Source: [Clostridium] methylpentosum DSM 5476 (GTDB lineage Bacteria; Bacillota; Clostridia; Oscillospirales; Ruminococcaceae). Taken from it: DNA of 64,000 nucleotides. Positions 59,354 to 64,000 of this stretch are shown one piece after another (position 1 is the first letter of the stretch; every line of letters starts with the position of its first letter). The DNA lies in the NCBI GenBank assembly GCA_000158655.1, contig EQ973344.1, positions 1,496,488 through 1,560,487 on the forward strand, given 5' to 3'. The notes beneath the pieces were generated by a model that ran no database searches, was not told the origin of the DNA, and saw only the letters and a list, made by a program, of their open reading frames with translations. The translations under genes were made by a program, and so were the position numbers.

Positions 59354-62287
59354 GTGCCAAGTTACAAAATCGGGCTCGACGTAGGCTCAACAACAATTAA
59401 ATGTGCGGTTTTGGATCAGGATGGCCGAATGGTCTACAAGTCCTACGATCGCCACTTAGCAAAAGTTCGGGAGAAATCGACCGAACTGCTTACCTATATT
59501 CACCGGGAAATCACCAAGGGCGCGCCGGTGCGTATCTCGGTCACCGGATCGTCCGGCCTCGGCCTTTCCCAGGAAAACAACATCCCATTTGTGCAGGAGG
59601 TTTACTCCACCCAGATGGCGGTCAAACGGTATTATCCCGACACGGATTGCATCATCGAGCTCGGCGGGGAGGACGCAAAGATCCTCTTTTTGTCCGGCGT
59701 GCCCGAGGTGCGTATGAACGGGAGCTGCGCGGGCGGCACCGGGGCGTTCATCGACCAGATGGCTATTCTGCTCGGCGTGGACCTCGACGAGTTCGACCGG
59801 CTGTCGCTGAATTACGAAAAGCTTTACACCATCGCTTCCCGCTGCGGCGTGTTCGCCAAGTCGGACATCCAGCCCCTCATCAACCAGGGAGCCAAGAAAA
59901 ACGACCTTGCTGCGAGCATCTTCCAGGCGGTTGTCAGCCAGACGATCGGCGGGCTCGCACAGGGCAGGGAGATCGAGGGCAAGGTCATCTTTCTCGGCGG
60001 ACCGCTCACCTTTTTCCAGGGCCTGCGCAACCGCTTTGTCGAAACGCTCGGCCTCGACGAGGAGCACGCCATTTTCCCGGAAAACGGGCAGTACTTCATC
60101 GCGCTCGGCGCAGCGGTGTATTCCGAGACAACCGAGCCTTGCGATTTGCAGCAGATCATCAAGTCGTTGCAAAAGGAACGCAAAAAATCGGTGCAGACCA
60201 ACATTGAGCCGCTCTTTGTGGACGAGGCGGAATATCAGGCGTTCCTTGAGCGTCAGAACCAGATAAAAATTAACTATGTGGATCTCGCTACTTATGAGGG
60301 AGATGCCTATCTCGGCATCGATGCGGGCTCGACGACCACCAAGATCGTGCTCATCACCCCTGACGGAGGCATTCTGTATCAGAAATACAGCTCCAACAGC
60401 GGCAACGCGGTCCCGATTGTCCGTCAGGCGATCATCGACATCTATGAGGCGGCCGGGGACCGAATCGCCATCCGCGGCAGCGCAGTAACCGGCTACGGCG
60501 AGGAGCTGATTCAAAACGCCTTCCGCCTCGACTTCGGACTGGTGGAAACCGTGGCCCACTTCACCGCAGCCAAATACTTCATGCCAAACGTCGACTTTAT
60601 CATCGATATCGGCGGGCAGGACATGAAATGCTTTAAGCTCAAGAACAATGCAGTCGACAGCATCATGCTCAACGAGGCGTGTTCCTCAGGCTGCGGCTCC
60701 TTCCTCGAGACATTTGCAACAGCACTCGGCTACTCGGTCGAGGAGTTTGCAAAGCTCGGATTGTTCGCCAAAACTCCGGTGGACCTTGGTTCCCGCTGCA
60801 CCGTGTTCATGAACTCTTCGGTCAAACAGGCGCAGAAAGAGGGCGCAACGATTGGCGACATCTCAGCCGGCCTTTCGGTGAGCATTGTCAAAAACGCGGT
60901 GTACAAGGTCATCCGCGCCAATTCCCCCAAGGATTTGGGGCAGAACATCGTCGTGCAGGGAGGCACCTTCCTCAACGACGCGGTGCTGCGGGCGTTTGAA
61001 AAGGAACTCAAAGTCAACGTCCTGCGCACTCCAATTTCCGGCCTGATGGGCGCTTACGGCTGCGCACTCTACGCGATGAACAACGCCAAGGAGCAGCCCA
61101 ACATGATCTCCCTTGAGGAGCTCAAAGAGTTCACCCACAAGGTCACTTCCACCACCTGCCAGCACTGTGAAAACCACTGCCGCCTGACGATCAACAAATT
61201 CTCCGACGGCAAGACCTACATATCGGGCAACAAGTGCGAGCGGTTTACCGGAAACAGCAAATACAACATCGAATACAACATGTTCGAGCACAAATATAAC
61301 TACCTGACCTCGCTGCCAACCAAGCGGGGCAAGCGCGGACGAATCGGCATCCCGCTCGTATTAAACATGTACGAAAATCTGCCGTTCTGGAATGCGTTTT
61401 TCACCGAGCTCGGCTTTGAAGTTGTGCTGTCCCCCCGCTCCAACCGCGAGCTGTATGTGAAGGGGCAGCACACCATCCCCTCGGACACCGTCTGTTATCC
61501 CGCCAAGCTGGTGCACGGGCACATTGAGGCGCTGCTCGATCTGGGGGTGGACCGGATTTTTTACCCCTGCATGACTTATAACTTTGATGAGCACAACAGC
61601 GACAACCACTACAACTGCCCTGTTGTCGCCTATTACCCCGAGGTCATCGAGGCGAATGTCAGCGCGGTCAAAAAGATCACCTACATCATGGACTATGTCG
61701 GCATTGATCGCCGCAAGGACTTCCTCAAAAAGGCGCCCGCTATCTTCGGCAAATATTTTGAAGTGAGCAAGGCGGAGATCAAAGCCGCCTGCGAAAAGGC
61801 TTACCAGGCTTATGAGGCCTACAAAAAGGATATTGCCGACTATTCCAAACAGGCAATTGACTACGCGAATCAAAACGGATACCAGATCATCGTCCTGGCC
61901 GGCCGCCCCTATCACATTGACCCTGAGATCAACCACGGCATCGACAAGCTGATCGCGGGCTACGGCGCGGTTGTCCTCACCGAGGATGCGGTCGCCCTCC
62001 GGGATGTGCATCCCAAGACGGGCGTCCTCAACCAGTGGACCTATCATTCCAGGCTCTATTCAGCGGCGGAGCAGATCAGCAAGCACGACAACATGAACCT
62101 TGTTCAGCTCGTCTCGTTCGGTTGCGGCGTCGATGCGATCACCACCGACGAGGTGCGCTCGATCCTCGAAAGCCACGGACAGCTGTACACCCAGATTAAG
62201 ATAGATGAAATCAACAACCTCGGTGCGACGAAAATCCGCATCCGGAGCTTGTTTGCCGCAATCGAAGAACGCAAACGGAAGGGTTAG
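59354..62287 (+). CDS. Acyl-CoA dehydratase activase-related protein (two BadF/HgdC ATPase domains)
   Basis: A 977-residue relative of the HgdC activator that fires electrons into 2-hydroxyacyl-CoA dehydratases. It has two ASKHA ATPase domains: IGLDVGSTTIKCAVLD with cluster cysteine in NGSCAGGTGAFID, and GIDAGSTTTKIVLI with NEACSSGCGSFLE. The Cys box TCQHCENHC and a DUF2229-like C-terminal part (PFWNAFFTELGFEVVLSPRS, SDTVCYPAKLVHGH) follow. I chose the GTG at 59354, 7 bases after GGAGG; ATGs at 59330 and 59348 sit at or too near that site. Physiological substrate unknown. Confidence 0.85.
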   Translation: MPSYKIGLDVGSTTIKCAVLDQDGRMVYKSYDRHLAKVREKSTELLTYIHREITKGAPVRISVTGSSGLGLSQENNIPFVQEVYSTQMAVKRYYPDTDCIIELGGEDAKILFLSGVPEVRMNGSCAGGTGAFIDQMAILLGVDLDEFDRLSLNYEKLYTIASRCGVFAKSDIQPLINQGAKKNDLAASIFQAVVSQTIGGLAQGREIEGKVIFLGGPLTFFQGLRNRFVETLGLDEEHAIFPENGQYFIALGAAVYSETTEPCDLQQIIKSLQKERKKSVQTNIEPLFVDEAEYQAFLERQNQIKINYVDLATYEGDAYLGIDAGSTTTKIVLITPDGGILYQKYSSNSGNAVPIVRQAIIDIYEAAGDRIAIRGSAVTGYGEELIQNAFRLDFGLVETVAHFTAAKYFMPNVDFIIDIGGQDMKCFKLKNNAVDSIMLNEACSSGCGSFLETFATALGYSVEEFAKLGLFAKTPVDLGSRCTVFMNSSVKQAQKEGATIGDISAGLSVSIVKNAVYKVIRANSPKDLGQNIVVQGGTFLNDAVLRAFEKELKVNVLRTPISGLMGAYGCALYAMNNAKEQPNMISLEELKEFTHKVTSTTCQHCENHCRLTINKFSDGKTYISGNKCERFTGNSKYNIEYNMFEHKYNYLTSLPTKRGKRGRIGIPLVLNMYENLPFWNAFFTELGFEVVLSPRSNRELYVKGQHTIPSDTVCYPAKLVHGHIEALLDLGVDRIFYPCMTYNFDEHNSDNHYNCPVVAYYPEVIEANVSAVKKITYIMDYVGIDRRKDFLKKAPAIFGKYFEVSKAEIKAACEKAYQAYEAYKKDIADYSKQAIDYANQNGYQIIVLAGRPYHIDPEINHGIDKLIAGYGAVVLTEDAVALRDVHPKTGVLNQWTYHSRLYSAAEQISKHDNMNLVQLVSFGCGVDAITTDEVRSILESHGQLYTQIKIDEINNLGATKIRIRSLFAAIEERKRKG

Positions 62288-62293
62288 ATCACT

Positions 62294-63631
62294 ATGGCAA
62301 AATTAACGTACGATAAAGATGGAAGGCTGCTGTTCACCAAGGAGATGAAGAGCGAGTACAAACTGCTCATCCCCAACATGCTTCCCATCCACTTTGAGCT
62401 GATCAAGAACATCCTCATCAACGAGGGGTATGACTGTGACCTGCTCACCACCAACAACCCCAACATTGTGCAGGAGGGACTGCAAAACGTCCACAACGAC
62501 ACTTGCTACCCCTGCCTGCTCGTTGTCGGCCAGTTTATCGACGCGCTCAAAAGCGGCAAGTACGACGTGAATAAAACCGCCCTCTTTATCACCCAGACAG
62601 GCGGCGGCTGCCGCGCCTCCAACTACATCCACCTGCTGCGCAAGGCGCTCAAAAAATCCGGGTTTGAAAATGTCCCCGTCGTGTCAGTCAACCTCTCCGG
62701 CATGGAGAAAAATCCCGGCTTTAAGCTCAGTATTCCGCTCGTTGTCAAGATGGTGTCCGCCCTGCTCTACGGTGACATGCTCATGCTCCTCTCCAACCAG
62801 CTACGCCCTTACGAGGTGGTCAAGGGCCAGACCGACGAACGGGTAGCCAAATGGGTGAAGCGCCTGTCGGAGGCCTACCGCCACAGCAGCGGGTTTGGAA
62901 AAAAGATCATGAAAAAGAACTTTGACGAGATGGTCGCCGATTTCAGCACCATTCAGATTGTCAAGACTAACAAGGTCAAGGTGGGGATTGTCGGGGAGAT
63001 TTACGTCAAATATTCGCCGCTCGCAAACAACGATCTTGAGAAATTCCTCTTTGACGAAGGAGCGGAGGTCGTTGTCCCCGGGCTTCTCGACTTCATTATT
63101 TTTAAGGCAGACAACAGGATTGTGGATGTCGAGCTCTATGGAGGGAGCAGAATCAAGCATTTTGTCGTCTCCAAATTTAAGCAGTACCTCGAAAATGTCC
63201 AGAAAATTTTCATCGAGAGCATCCAGGCAAGCGATAAATTCACCGCCCCGGCTGATTTTGAGACCATCAAGGCAATGGTCAAACCCTACATTGGCTACGG
63301 CAACAAAATGGGGGAGGGGTGGCTGCTCACCGCTGAGATGGTCGAGCTGGTGCACAGCGGCACCGAGAACGTCGTTTGTACCCAGCCGTTCGGCTGCCTG
63401 CCCAACCACATCGCGGGCAAGGGGATGATTCGCAAGATCCGCAACCACAACCCGAACGCCAACATTGTCGCGATTGACTATGACCCCGGCGCGACCCGCG
63501 TCAACCAGGAAAACCGCCTTAAACTCATGCTGTCCACTGCCAAGGACGCCCTGCGCGAGCGGGAGGAAAAGCAGGCGATGCAGCAACAAACCTCGAAAAA
63601 GGAAAGCGCCAAGCAGCGGATGCACGCGTAA
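62294..63631 (+). CDS. 2-hydroxyacyl-CoA dehydratase-like protein, partner of the activase
   Basis: A 445-residue protein like the C-terminal third of the ~1400-residue fused activase-dehydratase proteins of other Clostridia. Likely iron-sulphur cysteines are in NDTCYPCLLVVG, QTGGGCRASNYIHLL and CTQPFGCLPNHIAGKGM. It starts 6 bp after the activase gene, so the pair is cotranscribed and probably forms one complex. The C-terminal tail is Lys/Gln-rich and likely disordered. The reaction is not known for this branch. Confidence 0.85.
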   Translation: MAKLTYDKDGRLLFTKEMKSEYKLLIPNMLPIHFELIKNILINEGYDCDLLTTNNPNIVQEGLQNVHNDTCYPCLLVVGQFIDALKSGKYDVNKTALFITQTGGGCRASNYIHLLRKALKKSGFENVPVVSVNLSGMEKNPGFKLSIPLVVKMVSALLYGDMLMLLSNQLRPYEVVKGQTDERVAKWVKRLSEAYRHSSGFGKKIMKKNFDEMVADFSTIQIVKTNKVKVGIVGEIYVKYSPLANNDLEKFLFDEGAEVVVPGLLDFIIFKADNRIVDVELYGGSRIKHFVVSKFKQYLENVQKIFIESIQASDKFTAPADFETIKAMVKPYIGYGNKMGEGWLLTAEMVELVHSGTENVVCTQPFGCLPNHIAGKGMIRKIRNHNPNANIVAIDYDPGATRVNQENRLKLMLSTAKDALREREEKQAMQQQTSKKESAKQRMHA

Positions 63632-63846
63632 TGTGACGGGCCCAAGCGCATACCGGACACACATGAAGTGGGAAAGCGGCCGGTGACTTTGTCAATCACA
63701 AGAGTTCCTGTCGGCTGCCTTAGGCAGTGCAACCAGCTGAACGCGGATATTATAAAAGGCTTCCACCCTCTTGAAAAAGTACAGTGCACCAGAGGGAACG
63801 GACAGAGAATAAAAGCCCCAGGCTTAGAAAAACGCAGAATTAGGCC
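63632..63846. other. Intergenic stretch, nothing recognised
   Basis: No gene supportable between the last coding region and its terminator. Confidence 0.35.
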
Positions 63847-63882
63847 AGCTGGCGTCGCTTTTGAAGCGGCGTCAGCTTTTTT
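63847..63882 (+). terminator. Terminator near the window end
   Basis: AGCTGGCGTCGCTT pairs with AAGCGGCGTCAGCT (one wobble and a slip), followed by TTTTTTGT. Confidence 0.7.
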
Positions 63883-63887
63883 GTGTA

Positions 63888-64000
63888 ACGAAAATCATGG
63901 GCTATGCCCATGGTTCTACAAAGGTGGAAGCCGGAGAGTAGAAAAAATAACTCCTTCAATATGTCGGTTCCCCACTTTTGATTGGGTAGCTGGGCGGTGC
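63888..64000. mobile_element. Left end of an IS200/IS605-like element, cut by the window
   Basis: A perfect hairpin CATGGGC-TAT-GCCCATG (63896-63912) with flanks AAAAT and GTTCTACAAAG matches the left end of the 13.2-kb remnant. It begins about 6 bp after the T-run of the preceding terminator. What follows lies outside the window. Confidence 0.5.

Overview
The window reads as chromosomal DNA of an anaerobic, GC-rich clostridial Firmicute, most likely Oscillospiraceae/Acutalibacteraceae-like. Grounds: type III glutamine synthetase with AsnA, an adenosylcobalamin-dependent ribonucleotide reductase, rubredoxin beside an FprA flavodiiron protein, 2-hydroxyacyl-CoA dehydratase-type activases, BioY, a YerC/TrpR-like regulator, strong GGAGG ribosome binding sites and TTGACA/TATAAT promoters. 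The assignment is inference; there is no 16S gene here.

Layout. 0-3.2 kb: the end of an ArsR-type regulator and an ABC exporter with a palindromic operator between them, then a small membrane protein. 3.3-6.5 kb (minus strand): asnA-glnN, ammonia assimilation. 6.6-12.5 kb: murD, two overlapping M42 aminopeptidases, a GNAT protein, an aluminium-resistance/methionine-gamma-lyase-like PLP enzyme and a small helical-repeat protein. 12.6-18.7 kb: rplS with a structured leader, lepB, rbgA, an RNase HII-YraN fusion, an M19 dipeptidase and thrC. 18.8-29.3 kb: a DUF1540 protein, a phosphoesterase, tig-clpP-clpX, lon-engB and lysA, that is protein folding and quality control. The clpX-lon gap is filled with decayed IS200/IS605-like DNA. 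29.8-32.3 kb: yerC, a methyltransferase, hslO and five tRNA genes.

32.4-36.0 kb is an AT-rich accessory island. It holds four paralogous XRE regulators, a 26-codon ORF resembling only their C-terminal helix, three near-identical terminator hairpins (one with its loop inverted), and a gene-free array of four long hairpins sharing a stem core. 36.1-46.7 kb is a looser mosaic: a secreted CAP protein, an FAD-Rieske oxidoreductase, tRNA-Val, an AGCS symporter, a decayed receiver domain, a SRAP protein, a conserved Cys-rich protein, PhzF, BirA-controlled bioY, tRNA-Gly and an AT-rich orphan gene of possible defence type. A 95-bp tandem repeat follows.

47.6-64 kb returns to core genes: uvrB-uvrA, rubredoxin-fprA (O2/NO detoxification), a membrane pseudokinase with PASTA-like domains, nrdJ-dut (nucleotide supply) and a two-gene dehydratase-activase system. 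The window ends just inside another IS200-like end. The best leads for something undescribed are the XRE/hairpin island, the pseudokinase and the orphan gene at 45.7 kb.
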